From: Clostridia bacterium
GTDB taxonomy: Bacteria > Bacillota > Clostridia > Oscillospirales > CAG-272
Direction of reading: 5' to 3'
Length of the DNA stretch: 10,653 nucleotides
NCBI GenBank assembly: GCA_017629395.1
Contig: JAGBXH010000300.1
Coordinates: 1-10,653, forward strand
Made by a program: the position numbers and the translations under genes. Of this stretch, positions 1 through 5,151 are shown in pieces. The notes beneath the pieces are model-generated. The model made no database searches. It was given only the letters and a program-made list of their open reading frames with translations, and was not told the DNA's origin. The number at the start of each line of letters is the position of its first letter. Position 1 is the stretch's first letter.

Positions 1-182
1 GCATTGGCTACGAGCTGCTCAAGCTGGCAGGCAGATATGATACCATTCTGACCCGTCTGATCTCGCTGCCCGGCGTCTGGCTGCAGCACATTACCGTGCT
101 TGAGCCCGATGACAGCATGATCGAGTGCGCTATCGCAGCCGTCAAGGAAGTCATTCCCGAGGACGAAAGTGACCGCTGGTAA
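1..182 (+). CDS. DUF1385 family membrane protein, C-terminal end only (5' part outside window)
   Basis: The reading frame enters from the left edge (first full codon at base 3) and stops with TAA at 180-182, giving the last 59 residues. The tail contains PGVWLQHITVLEPDDSMIE followed by a short acidic end. This matches the conserved C-terminus of DUF1385 (YqhQ-like) proteins, where a PG-WLQ stretch leads into a T-EPDD-IE-A motif. Family members are predicted multi-pass membrane proteins; their biochemical role is not settled as far as I know. Only 30 bp separate it from nagB, with no terminator between them, so the two may be co-transcribed. The start, promoter and most of the protein lie outside the window. 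The family call is from the motif alone. Confidence 0.8.
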   Translation, partial: IGYELLKLAGRYDTILTRLISLPGVWLQHITVLEPDDSMIECAIAAVKEVIPEDESDRW

Positions 183-212
183 TAAAATTTTTTCACAACA
201 GGAGATAGAAGT

Positions 213-935
213 ATGAAAATTGTTTGCTGTAACGATTACAAGGAAATGTCGCGCGTAGGCGCAGGTATGGTAGCGGAGATCGTCAAGTCCAAGCCCGCAT
301 GCGTGCTGGGTCTTGCTACCGGCTCGACTCCCGAGGGACTTTACGCCGAGCTGATCGATATGTACAAGAAGGGTGAGCTGGATTTCTCGGAAGTCACCAC
401 GGTCAACCTTGACGAGTATTATCCCATTTCTCCCGAAAATGAGCAGAGCTACCGCTATTTTATGAATACCAAGCTGTTTGACCACGTCAACGTGGACAAG
501 GCAAATACCCACGTTCCGAGCGGCAGTGCAGAGGATGCTGCAGCCGAGGCTGCAAGATACGAGTCCTTCGTGCGCTCTCTGGGTGGTGCGGATATCCAGA
601 TTTTGGGCATTGGCAGAAACGGTCATATCGCGTTCAACGAGCCTGCAGAGGCACTGTATCCCGCAACCCACGTTACCGGCTTGACCGAGGACACCATTGA
701 CGCCAACGCGCGCTTCTTTGCAAGCGCAGACGAGGTGCCCACCAAGGCGCTGACTATGGGCATGGGTACCATTTTGTCCGCAAAGAAGATCATTATCCTT
801 GCAAACGGCAAGGGTAAGCACGAGGCTGTCTCTGCTATGCTTAGCGGCATGGTCACCACCTCTTGCCCCGCATCCTTCCTCAATTTGCACGCTGACGTCA
901 CGCTGATCTGTGACCGCGAGGCTTACGAGGGCTGA
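213..935 (+). CDS. nagB: Glucosamine-6-phosphate deaminase NagB
   Basis: Converts glucosamine 6-phosphate to fructose 6-phosphate and ammonia in the cytoplasm, feeding amino sugars from cell wall turnover or host glycans into glycolysis. The 240-residue length is typical of the compact Firmicutes enzymes. Visible motifs are the phosphate-binding loop GLATGSTPEGLY (33-44), NLDEYYP (65-71) with D67 as the likely proton-transfer base, GIGRNGHIAFNEP (132-144) with H138 and E143 in the active site, KALTMGMGTI in the second half, and a C-terminal PASFLNLH. N136 replaces the Asp of the E. coli DGHIAFNEP motif; I believe this is usual in Bacillus-type NagB, so it is not a sign of inactivity. The start at 213 is set by AGGAG at 200-204. 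The ywlG gene begins 1 bp after the stop, indicating translational coupling. No nagA is in view. Confidence 0.96.
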   Translation: MKIVCCNDYKEMSRVGAGMVAEIVKSKPACVLGLATGSTPEGLYAELIDMYKKGELDFSEVTTVNLDEYYPISPENEQSYRYFMNTKLFDHVNVDKANTHVPSGSAEDAAAEAARYESFVRSLGGADIQILGIGRNGHIAFNEPAEALYPATHVTGLTEDTIDANARFFASADEVPTKALTMGMGTILSAKKIIILANGKGKHEAVSAMLSGMVTTSCPASFLNLHADVTLICDREAYEG

Positions 936-936
936 A

Positions 937-1494
937 ATGGATATTCTGACGATCAAAGAGCAGGCAGCAAGGGCGGCTGAACAGATTTTGGACGCAGCAG
1001 GCGCGAAGGCAGGGCAGATCATGGTTGTGGGCTGCTCCTCGTCTGAGATCGCGGGCGGTCAGATCGGGCACGCATCCGCGCCCGAGGTGGCAGACGCGGT
1101 GTACGACGCTATTGCAGCGGCTTGCAAAGCGCGTGGTGTGTACCTTGCCGCACAATGCTGTGAGCACCTCAACCGTGCGCTGATCGTGGAGCGCGCATGT
1201 GCCGAGAAGTACGGACTTTGCGAGGTCTGCGTGCTGCCGCAGCCCAAGGCGGGCGGCTCGTTTGCAACTGCTGCATGGGCAGGCATGCAAGAGCCCTGCG
1301 CGGTGGAGTATATCAAGGCGCACGTGGGCATGGATATCGGCGGCACGCTGATCGGCATGCACCTGTGTCACGTGGCTGTGCCTGTGAGAATTGAGCAAAA
1401 CGTGATCGGATGTGCAAGCGTATTGTGCGCACGCACGCGCCCCAAGTTTGTGGGCGGCAGCCGCGCACAATATCCCGAAGGCGCAGGAAGATGA
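937..1494 (+). CDS. ywlG: YwlG / UPF0340 (DUF436, TIGR01440) family protein, function unknown
   Basis: A 185-residue soluble protein with no signal peptide or membrane helix. It carries the conserved blocks of the UPF0340 family: VVGCSSSEI near the N-terminus, AAQCCEHLNRALIVER in the middle (paired cysteines and a histidine), PKAGGSFATAAW, then AHVGMDIGGTLIGMHLCHVAVPVR and CARTRPKFVGG. The very high conservation around CCEH and the DIG-TLIGMH stretch suggests a ligand or active site, but no reaction is established to my knowledge. The ATG at 937 is preferred to the in-frame upstream start at 910, because 937 follows the nagB stop by one base and has GAGGG at 927-931; the resulting length also fits the family. 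Co-transcription with nagB hints at a link to amino-sugar or central metabolism, but that is inference. Confidence 0.92.
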   Translation: MDILTIKEQAARAAEQILDAAGAKAGQIMVVGCSSSEIAGGQIGHASAPEVADAVYDAIAAACKARGVYLAAQCCEHLNRALIVERACAEKYGLCEVCVLPQPKAGGSFATAAWAGMQEPCAVEYIKAHVGMDIGGTLIGMHLCHVAVPVRIEQNVIGCASVLCARTRPKFVGGSRAQYPEGAGR

Positions 1495-1522
1495 ATTTTC
1501 TGTAAACAAAACGCCAACCCCC

Positions 1523-1553
1523 TTGAAACTTACCTTGGGTAAGAGTGTAAAAT
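1523..1553 (+). promoter_or_regulatory. MerR-type promoter with operator dyad for the membrane MerR gene
   Basis: The -35 box TTGAAA (1523-1528) and -10 box TAAAAT (1548-1553) are separated by 19 bp, longer than the usual 17 and characteristic of MerR-controlled promoters. Within the spacer is a perfect dyad, CTTACC-TTG-GGTAAG (1529-1543), where MerR dimers bind to twist the overlong promoter. The downstream gene encodes a MerR protein, so autoregulation is the simplest reading. Transcription would begin near 1560, about 40 nt before the ATG. Confidence 0.75.
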
Positions 1554-1584
1554 GTGGATGATGCAAGCGTCATCCACATTTTTT
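1549..1584 (+). terminator. Intrinsic terminator of the nagB-ywlG transcript
   Basis: Perfect 11-bp stem AATGTGGATGA (1551-1561) with TCATCCACATT (1570-1580), around the loop TGCAAGCG, ending in a T run (1579-1584). It lies 55 bp after the ywlG stop. Its 5' arm overlaps the -10 box of the merR promoter, so only transcripts coming from upstream can fold the full hairpin. Confidence 0.85.
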
Positions 1585-1599
1585 GAAAGGACTTTGACT

Positions 1600-2529
1600 A
1601 TGAAGATGAAGGAAACCTGCGCGCGATCGGGGCTGACCGAGCGTGCGGTGAGATTATATTGCGAGCGCGGTCTGGTGCACCCCGAAAAGCGTTGGGAGCG
1701 GGGCAGGGAGTATCTGGATTTTTCGGATCACAACCTGCGCGAGTTGACAATTGTTGCCCAGCTACGCCGCGCGGAGTTTACCTTGGACGAGATAGCCATG
1801 ATGTTGGACGAACCGGCAAAATGCGGCGACGTGTTGGCAGGCTGGAGAGGCAGGATCACCGAGCAAAATCAACGCTTGGAGAGCGCAAAGGATAAGCTTG
1901 CCGAGCTTTCGGCGCACGAGAGCTTGTCAGCCGAGCGACTTGCCGAGCTGTTGGGGGCAAGGGTTGCCGCGCACGGTGCAGCACCTTATGAGGGCGAAAC
2001 CTTTGCCGAGTTTTGTGAAAGGGAATCGTATTCCGGCACTTACAGCGAGGAAATGCAGGAGATCAGCCGCAAGGAGGAGCGTCGCACACGCTTTGGCAAG
2101 GTGTTTTTGATCCTGTATACCGTGTTTATGAGCTTTACTGCATGGATCGGTCTTGCGCTGTCCTACGGATCGTCGGGCGTGCTGTGGCCTGCATTATTGA
2201 TGATAGCTGCATTCATTTTAGTCACCGTATTTTTGTATCGCGGTGCGCTTTGGGCGCGCGGTGTGGCGATTGTATGGCATATTGCCAGCGCGGCGCTGAT
2301 TGCCTACCAAATTCCGTCCTGCCTTCCGGGTGCACGCGACTACGTGGTGCACGTGACCATGGATGACGGCACGATCGAAACCATTGTGCACACTTATCCC
2401 TTGTGGAACAGTCTGCTTCTGTGCGGTGCATTGCTCCTTTTGGTAGCGCTTGATCTGTTTTGCGTGTACATGCTGTGGTTTAACCGCGGCGTCAAGGAGT
2501 ATCTGTACGACAGATCTCTGAATTATTGA
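1600..2529 (+). CDS. Membrane-anchored MerR-family transcriptional regulator
   Basis: A 309-residue protein with an N-terminal MerR winged helix-turn-helix (about 4-72: LTERAVRLYCERGLVHP, then FSDHNLRELTIVAQLRRAEF and TLDEIAMMLDEP) and a charged helical stretch (about 85-118) likely to form the dimer coiled coil. The C-terminal half is unlike classic MerR effector domains. It has predicted membrane helices near 168-189, 195-213, 217-238 and 270-293, with a loop at 239-269 that would face outside if the N-terminus is cytoplasmic. The start at 1600 is preferred to 1552 because it follows a GAAAGG site (1585-1590); 1552 lies inside the promoter and terminator. ATG 1606 is a less likely alternative. 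A promoter with a MerR dyad precedes it and a terminator follows, so it is a monocistronic, probably autoregulated unit. No transporter or enzyme target is adjacent, and the signal sensed is unknown. Confidence 0.88.
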   Translation: MKMKETCARSGLTERAVRLYCERGLVHPEKRWERGREYLDFSDHNLRELTIVAQLRRAEFTLDEIAMMLDEPAKCGDVLAGWRGRITEQNQRLESAKDKLAELSAHESLSAERLAELLGARVAAHGAAPYEGETFAEFCERESYSGTYSEEMQEISRKEERRTRFGKVFLILYTVFMSFTAWIGLALSYGSSGVLWPALLMIAAFILVTVFLYRGALWARGVAIVWHIASAALIAYQIPSCLPGARDYVVHVTMDDGTIETIVHTYPLWNSLLLCGALLLLVALDLFCVYMLWFNRGVKEYLYDRSLNY

Positions 2530-2535
2530 ATAAGG

Positions 2536-2569
2536 AAACGCGACATCCGATACGGGTGTCGCGTTTTTT
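2536..2569 (+). terminator. Intrinsic terminator of the merR gene
   Basis: The arm AAACGCGACATCC (2536-2548) pairs with GGGTGTCGCGTTT (2554-2566) with a single T-G wobble around a 5-nt loop. It ends in six T (2564-2569) and sits 7 bp after the merR stop. Confidence 0.92.
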
Positions 2570-2577
2570 ACGCGAGA

Positions 2578-2695
2578 GCGGGCGATCACATATTTCGGCT
2601 ATGCCGAAATTCTCGCCCCTACGGCTGTTTTTTTAGGTTTTTGGTAGTAAAACCATAGCGCAGACACTTGTAGGGGCAATTCAAGAATCGCCCGC
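2578..2695. repeat. Nested inverted-repeat element in the merR-marR gap (possible MITE/REP-like repeat)
   Basis: Outer arms GCGGGCGAT (2578-2586) and ATCGCCCGC (2687-2695) are perfect reverse complements. Inner arms GCCCCTAC (2615-2622) and GTAGGGGC (2670-2677) are as well. Each side also folds alone: ATTTCGGC-TAT-GCCGAAAT (2592-2610) on the left, and GGGCAATTC-AA-GAATCGCCC with one mismatch on the right. The centre (2623-2669) is AT-rich, with a small GGTTTT/AAAACC hairpin. No gene fits in the gap. From memory, similar GTAGGGGC...GCCCGC repeats are scattered through Clostridia genomes; copy number cannot be checked here. Confidence 0.6.
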
Positions 2696-2739
2696 CTATA
2701 AACAACCAGCTTTTTTCTGCAAAAAATCCGAAAAATCTC

Positions 2740-2768
2740 TTGACAAGAGTACGAAACAGGACTATAAT
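2740..2768 (+). promoter_or_regulatory. Consensus sigma-A-type promoter of the marR-popT-pssA operon
   Basis: TTGACA (2740-2745) and TATAAT (2763-2768) both match consensus and are 17 bp apart. The expected start of transcription is near 2775, giving a leader of about 33 nt before the ATG at 2808. Such a perfect promoter would be strong unless repressed, which fits the operator copies laid over it. Confidence 0.92.
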
Positions 2769-2794
2769 ATTGACATAGAGTACGATATAGGACT
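2746..2794 (+). promoter_or_regulatory. Two operator-like repeats, probably bound by the MarR repressor
   Basis: AGAGTACGAAACAGGACT (2746-2763) and AGAGTACGATATAGGACT (2777-2794) match at 16 of 18 positions and start 31 bp apart, about three helical turns. The core AGTACGATATAGGACT matches its own reverse complement at 12 of 16 positions, the half-site symmetry expected for a MarR dimer. Copy one fills the -35/-10 spacer and copy two covers the transcript start, so bound protein would block RNA polymerase. Confidence 0.78.
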
Positions 2795-2807
2795 CTTTGG
2801 AGGAAAT

Positions 2808-3251
2808 ATGGATCAGAATTTCATAGAACAGCGCGGTTCGATCAGCCAGCAGATCAAGGAGCTGGTGGGCGTATACCGCGGTGCGATCAAGCATTTAGCC
2901 ATATCCGAGAGCGAATTCTGGATTTGGTACACCTTGGTCGCCATGCCGGGTGAGCACACCCAGCAGGATATTTGTGCCATGTGGTCGCTGCCCAAGCAGA
3001 CGGTCAACACGGTCATTACGGGTATGCGACTGAAAAAGCTGGCATACCTGGAAATCATTCCCGGCACGCGCAATCACAAAATCGTGCGCTTGACCGAGGA
3101 AGGCAAGCGCAGAGGTGAGGAAATCGTCGCTCCCGTGACCTGCGCGGAGCAAAAGGCGTTTGCCAAGATGCCGCGCGAGGAGCTCTCGCTCTTGGAGCAT
3201 CTTTTCGGCAAATATATCGATACGCTGCGGGGGGAGCTCCATGAAGCGTAA
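2808..3251 (+). CDS. MarR-family transcriptional repressor
   Basis: A 147-residue cytoplasmic protein of normal MarR length. The winged helix-turn-helix spans about 50-95: HTQQDICAMWSLPKQTVNTVI forms the recognition helices (LPKQTVNTVI is the DNA-reading part), and LEIIPGTRNHKIVRLTEEGK forms the wing and the start of the C-terminal dimer helices. Flanking helices at 10-32 and about 115-145 fit the MarR dimer fold. The start is fixed by GGAGG at 2799-2803. It is the first gene of an operon and overlaps the DUF368 gene by 11 bp, so translation is probably coupled. The doubled operator over its own promoter suggests autorepression. The ligand is not evident; lipid, antibiotic or envelope-stress signals are plausible given the neighbours. 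Confidence 0.93.
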   Translation: MDQNFIEQRGSISQQIKELVGVYRGAIKHLAISESEFWIWYTLVAMPGEHTQQDICAMWSLPKQTVNTVITGMRLKKLAYLEIIPGTRNHKIVRLTEEGKRRGEEIVAPVTCAEQKAFAKMPREELSLLEHLFGKYIDTLRGELHEA

Positions 3252-4086
3252 CGGTGTCTTACAAGCAATCGTAGATTTTGTAGAAGGCGCAATCGTAGGC
3301 GTGGGCGCCATCCTGCCCGGTGTCAGCGGCGGCGTGCTCAGCGTGGCATTTGGCGTGTACGAGCCCATGATGGAGCTGCTGACCACCCCCGTGCCCGCCG
3401 TCAAAAAGCACTACCGCATGTTCATTCCGTTCGGCATTGGCTGGATCGTGGGCTTTCTGCTGCTTGCAAAGGGAGTCGAGGTGCTGTTCAATGCCTGCGC
3501 GCCCGTCGCGCTCATGCTGTTCTTCGGCTTGATCTGCGGCACGCTGCCCGAGCTTTTCAAGGTGTCCGAGCAAAGTGACGCAAAGAAGAGCTGGACGCCC
3601 TTCGTGGTGTCGCTGTCCTTGGCATTTTTGTTCTTTCATTTGCTGGAGAACGCCTCGGGCATGACCATTCCGCCCTCATTTTTCGCGTTTATGTTCTGCG
3701 GCTTTTTGTGGGGGCTTTCCACCATCGTGCCGGGGCTTAGCTCGTCCTCAATCCTGATTTGCTTTGGGCTGTACGAGCCCATGACAGAGGGCATTGCCGC
3801 GCTGGACCCTCGCGTGCTCGTGCCCATGCTGCTGGGCATTGCCGTGACCGCGCTTTCCTTAGCAAGACTGGTCAACATGCTTTATAAAAAGCATTATGCC
3901 ATTACCTCGCGCGTCGTGCTTGGCTTTGTGGTGGCATCCTCGATCAAGATCGTCCCCGCAAAATTTGATTCGATTCCGATCTTGGCGATCTCCTTGATCT
4001 GCTTTGTGCTCGGCTTCATCGTCGCACGCGGTATGGATATCGCGCAGAAAAAACAACAAAATTCCTCTTTGGAGAAAGGTATTTGA
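3241..4086 (+). CDS. popT: DUF368 family polytopic membrane protein (PopT-type undecaprenyl-phosphate translocase)
   Basis: A 281-residue, highly hydrophobic protein with about eight membrane segments. Two related halves are visible: AILPGVSGGVLSVAFGVYEPM (23-43) and STIVPGLSSSSILICFGLYEPM (160-181). The paired PG-S motif followed by FG-YEPM is the hallmark of DUF368 and indicates an internal duplication with re-entrant helices. DUF368 proteins were recently identified as PopT, which returns the lipid carrier undecaprenyl phosphate across the membrane for peptidoglycan and wall polymer synthesis. That function is transferred by family and is not shown here. The start at 3241 is chosen over an in-frame 3160 start because the N-terminus MKRNGVLQAIVDFVEGAIVG fits the family and a G-rich site (3229-3236) precedes it. 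It overlaps marR by 11 bp, and pssA follows after 1 bp. Confidence 0.88.
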   Translation: MKRNGVLQAIVDFVEGAIVGVGAILPGVSGGVLSVAFGVYEPMMELLTTPVPAVKKHYRMFIPFGIGWIVGFLLLAKGVEVLFNACAPVALMLFFGLICGTLPELFKVSEQSDAKKSWTPFVVSLSLAFLFFHLLENASGMTIPPSFFAFMFCGFLWGLSTIVPGLSSSSILICFGLYEPMTEGIAALDPRVLVPMLLGIAVTALSLARLVNMLYKKHYAITSRVVLGFVVASSIKIVPAKFDSIPILAISLICFVLGFIVARGMDIAQKKQQNSSLEKGI

Positions 4087-4087
4087 C

Positions 4088-4696
4088 ATGAAATTCATAG
4101 GCGTTTACGATTATACGGTTATTTTGACGTACATGAGCCTGATCTCGGGGCTTATCGGCATCAGATTGGCGTACAGCGGTCAGATCATGTGGGCAATGCT
4201 GTGCCTGCTGACGTCCGGCATTTGCGATATGTTTGACGGCGTGGTCGCGCGCACCAAAAAGAACAGAACCGAGGACGAAAAAAACTTCGGCATTCAGCTG
4301 GACTCGCTGTGTGACGTGGTGTGCTTTGGCGTCGTGCCTGCCGTGATTTTGTATTTTAGCGGCGTGGATGAGATCTGGGGCATTGCGTTTCTTGTGTTTT
4401 ACGTGCTTTGCGCGGTCATTCGCCTGGCGTTCTTCAACGTGCTGGAAACCAAGAGACAGCAGACAGAGGGCGGCTGCACCAAATATTACCGCGGCTTGCC
4501 CGTCACCAACGCAGGCTTTATCCTGCCCGCATGCTTCCTGCTTGGCTTGATCGTGCCCGATAACGTCATGAACGTGATCTATCACGTCCTGCCCGTCGTC
4601 GTGGGTCTGATGTTCATCACCGACGTGCGCGTGCCCAAGCTTGACCTTGGTAAGCTGCTGAGCAAGCCCGCAAAGAAAAAGAGCAAGCAGGAATGA
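4088..4696 (+). CDS. pssA: CDP-diacylglycerol-serine O-phosphatidyltransferase PssA
   Basis: Makes phosphatidylserine, the precursor of phosphatidylethanolamine, from CDP-diacylglycerol and serine in the cytoplasmic membrane. The 202-residue protein has about six hydrophobic segments and the CDP-alcohol phosphatidyltransferase signature: D47, D50, G51, A54 and R55 (DMFDGVVAR), then G68, D72 and D76 (FGIQLDSLCD), the residues that bind metal and CDP. The gap between R55 and G68 (12 residues) exceeds the minimal signature and is filled by TKKNRTEDEKNF. LDSLCDVVCFGVVPA is typical of PssA rather than PgsA, although another CDP-alcohol transferase cannot be fully excluded. The Lys-rich tail is probably cytoplasmic. 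The start at 4088 follows GGAGAAAGG (4071-4079) and lies 1 bp after the popT stop, so it is the last gene of the MarR operon. Confidence 0.87.
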   Translation: MKFIGVYDYTVILTYMSLISGLIGIRLAYSGQIMWAMLCLLTSGICDMFDGVVARTKKNRTEDEKNFGIQLDSLCDVVCFGVVPAVILYFSGVDEIWGIAFLVFYVLCAVIRLAFFNVLETKRQQTEGGCTKYYRGLPVTNAGFILPACFLLGLIVPDNVMNVIYHVLPVVVGLMFITDVRVPKLDLGKLLSKPAKKKSKQE

Positions 4697-4729
4697 TGCG
4701 CCATATACACGTATATAATTAAATAGTAG

Positions 4730-4766
4730 AAAAGAGAGCCTTGCAAGCGTAAGGGCTCTCTTTTTT
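4730..4766 (+). terminator. Intrinsic terminator of the marR-popT-pssA operon
   Basis: AAGAGAGCCTT pairs with AAGGGCTCTCTT with one bulged base, around the loop GCAAGCGT, and ends in a T run to 4766. A-rich sequence on the 5' side means it may also work on the other strand. The loop shares the 9-mer TGCAAGCGT (4742-4750) with the terminator at 1549-1584. Confidence 0.88.
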
Positions 4767-4898
4767 GCGCCAAAATCCGCTCCGCAGAGGCAGGGAAAAC
4801 ACAAGAAAATCGCGCCCCAAAACTCCCTGTAGAAGCAGAATTGTGCTAAATGCACAATATATAGACACCAATTGCATATTTGAGTCCACCAACGGCAG
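4767..4898. other. Non-coding gap before the pilin promoter, with a dyad at 4840-4858
   Basis: No reading frame with a credible start is present. The one clear structure is a perfect dyad ATTGTGC-TAAAT-GCACAAT (4840-4858), 41 bp upstream of the -35 box, placed where an activator or repressor could bind. A second imperfect dyad, CCACCAA (4886-4892) with TTGGCGG (4906-4912), overlaps the -35 box. The protein partners are unknown. Confidence 0.5.
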
Positions 4899-4927
4899 TT
4901 GACGATTGGCGGAAATCATGATAAAAT
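4899..4927 (+). promoter_or_regulatory. Promoter of the pilin-like gene
   Basis: TTGACG (4899-4904) and TAAAAT (4922-4927) are 17 bp apart; each differs from consensus by one base. The -10 box sits in the middle of a dyad, ATCATGATAAAATTATGAT (4915-4933), and the -35 box lies inside another, so regulation at the promoter is likely. Transcription would start near 4934. Confidence 0.72.
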
Positions 4928-4933
4928 TATGAT

Positions 4934-5151
4934 GAAAAAATAATGTGCCGTACTGTCTGCTTTTGGCTGAAAAGGTCGAATGCAAGAGCACGGCGCGCCG
5001 CCCAAAATGCGTTTTTTACCGTGAACGGGCACGCAAGGCGCACCCAAAGGGCTTGCAAGCCACGACGGATGTACCGCGCCGCCGCGCACGCGCAAAATGC
5101 GCAAAGTCGGGCAAAAATCAAAAAATCATATATTTTGAAAGGGAAAATCTT
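4934..5151 (+). promoter_or_regulatory. Long GC-rich 5' leader of the pilin-like gene
   Basis: About 218 nt separate the predicted transcript start from the pilin ATG. The stretch 4985-5105 is much richer in G and C than its surroundings and holds several self-complementary words: CGGCGCGCCG (4991-5000) and the 12-bp palindrome GGCTTGCAAGCC (5050-5061). Two similar phrases occur, GCGCCGCCC-AAAATGCG (4994-5011) and GCGCCGCC...CAAAATGCGC (5075-5102). The frame of the pilin is open back to 4945, but the peptide there is Arg/Lys/Ala-rich with no domain, so I treat it as untranslated. It could be a structured regulatory RNA or an inserted dispersed repeat. Confidence 0.45.

Noticed and set aside
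615..645. Loss of the catalytic Asp in NagB (N136 in GRNGHIAFNEP)
   Set aside because: As I recall, Firmicutes NagB enzymes commonly have Asn here; D67, H138 and E143 are intact, so inactivation is not supported.
898..1566. Minus-strand frame of 222 codons opposite ywlG
   Set aside because: It is antisense to a well-recognised conserved gene, rich in Cys/His/Arg with no domain, and lacks a ribosome site.
1552..1599. Earlier in-frame start for the MerR gene at 1552
   Set aside because: The codons fall inside the terminator hairpin and upstream of the predicted transcript start, and the family N-terminus fits ATG 1600.
4016..4855. Minus-strand frame of 279 codons opposite pssA
   Set aside because: It runs through the pssA terminator and opposite the conserved CDP-alcohol transferase motif. 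The His/Gln-rich peptide is typical of antisense shadows.
5025..5080. Possible c-di-GMP-I riboswitch in the pilin leader
   Set aside because: Fragments such as GGCGCACCC and GCAAGCCACG resemble parts of the GEMM consensus, but the conserved GCAAAGCC is missing an A and the paired stems do not line up. A covariance search would be needed to revive it.
4945..5151. In-frame N-terminal extension of the pilin (69 codons)
   Set aside because: The peptide is basic, low in complexity and precedes an already long prepilin leader. ATG 5152 has its own ribosome site, and 4945 is only about 11 nt from the predicted transcript start with no ribosome site.
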